A DNA stretch of 64,000 nt from Bathymodiolus brooksi. Its lineage: Eukaryota; Mollusca; Bivalvia; Mytilida; Modiolidae. Below are positions 63,825 through 64,000 of the stretch, in pieces (position 1 is the first letter of the stretch; every line of letters starts with the position of its first letter). The DNA lies in NCBI GenBank assembly GCA_963680875.1, contig OY804580.1, forward strand, positions 97,369,353-97,433,352, given 5' to 3'. The translations under genes and the position numbers were made by a program. The notes below the pieces were generated by a model. It was not told where the DNA came from and ran no database searches. It saw only the letters and a list, made by a program, of their open reading frames with translations.

Positions 63825-63935
63825 TAGTGCGTTCGGTGCATTTCTGGAATAATCTTCATTAGGTACGCTCAAAGCCAAAATATTTGAAAGCCAAATAATT
63901 TCAGAAAAGTCTTTGGGAGCAAGAAAAAAAAAGAA
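63825..63935 (+). mobile_element. Copy of the array-host element, left part
   Basis: 'gtgcgttcggtgcatttctg', 'gaataatcttcattaggtac', 'gaaagccaaataatttcaga' and 'ctttgggagcaagaaaaaaa'; truncated. Confidence 0.7.
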
Positions 63936-64000
63936 GAGTTTTGATATGAGGTGAATTTCGAGAAATAAAAAATGACATTGTTCTTTTGTTTAATTCTCTA

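Overview
This is eukaryotic, AT-rich, repeat-dense DNA. Its one clear protein-coding gene is the LIM-homeobox gene Lhx1/5 (Lim1), on the minus strand. Five exons are visible, from the ATG at 35710 down to 1664. The gene leaves the window at its left edge, so the last exon or exons are missing. The repeat families suggest a marine bivalve mollusc, most likely a mussel (Mytilidae): tRNA-headed SINEs sharing a core ending in 'ggcgttaaacacc', and a retroelement 3' end whose ORF remnant I recall from mussel and other marine-invertebrate genomes. That taxonomic call is inference.

Layout. 1-35710: Lhx1/5 with exons at 35710-35541 (LIM1), 34270-34068 (LIM2), 20551-20010 (linker plus homeodomain 1-46), 6637-6463 (homeodomain 47-60 and beyond) and 1810-1664 (C-terminal region). 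The splice sites are GT..AG and the phases join without a break to give 412 codons so far. Introns 2 and 3 exceed 13 kb each and carry large tandem arrays: 36-bp units at 2.1-3.1 kb, 30-bp units at 6.7-7.1 kb, 57-bp units at 8.1-8.5 kb, and 44/45-bp units at 21.9-25.3 kb. Each array appears to have grown inside a copy of a dispersed element.

35.7-64 kb is the 5' flank of Lhx1/5. It has no confident host gene. It holds SINE copies, retroelement 3' ends, a truncated and broken LINE (58.36-59.93 kb), and a compound inverted-repeat structure of about 2.8 kb (50588-53425) containing nested hairpins. A tRNA-like sequence lies at 53.5 kb and an unrecognised interrupted reading frame at 49.2-49.7 kb. 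Several stretches, among them a perfect PBX:MEIS/PREP decamer 430 bp upstream of the start codon, are candidate regulatory DNA.

I found no operons, CRISPR arrays, prophage, intact tRNA or rRNA genes, or toxin genes. The most unusual signals are the element-seeded minisatellites and the compound inverted repeat.
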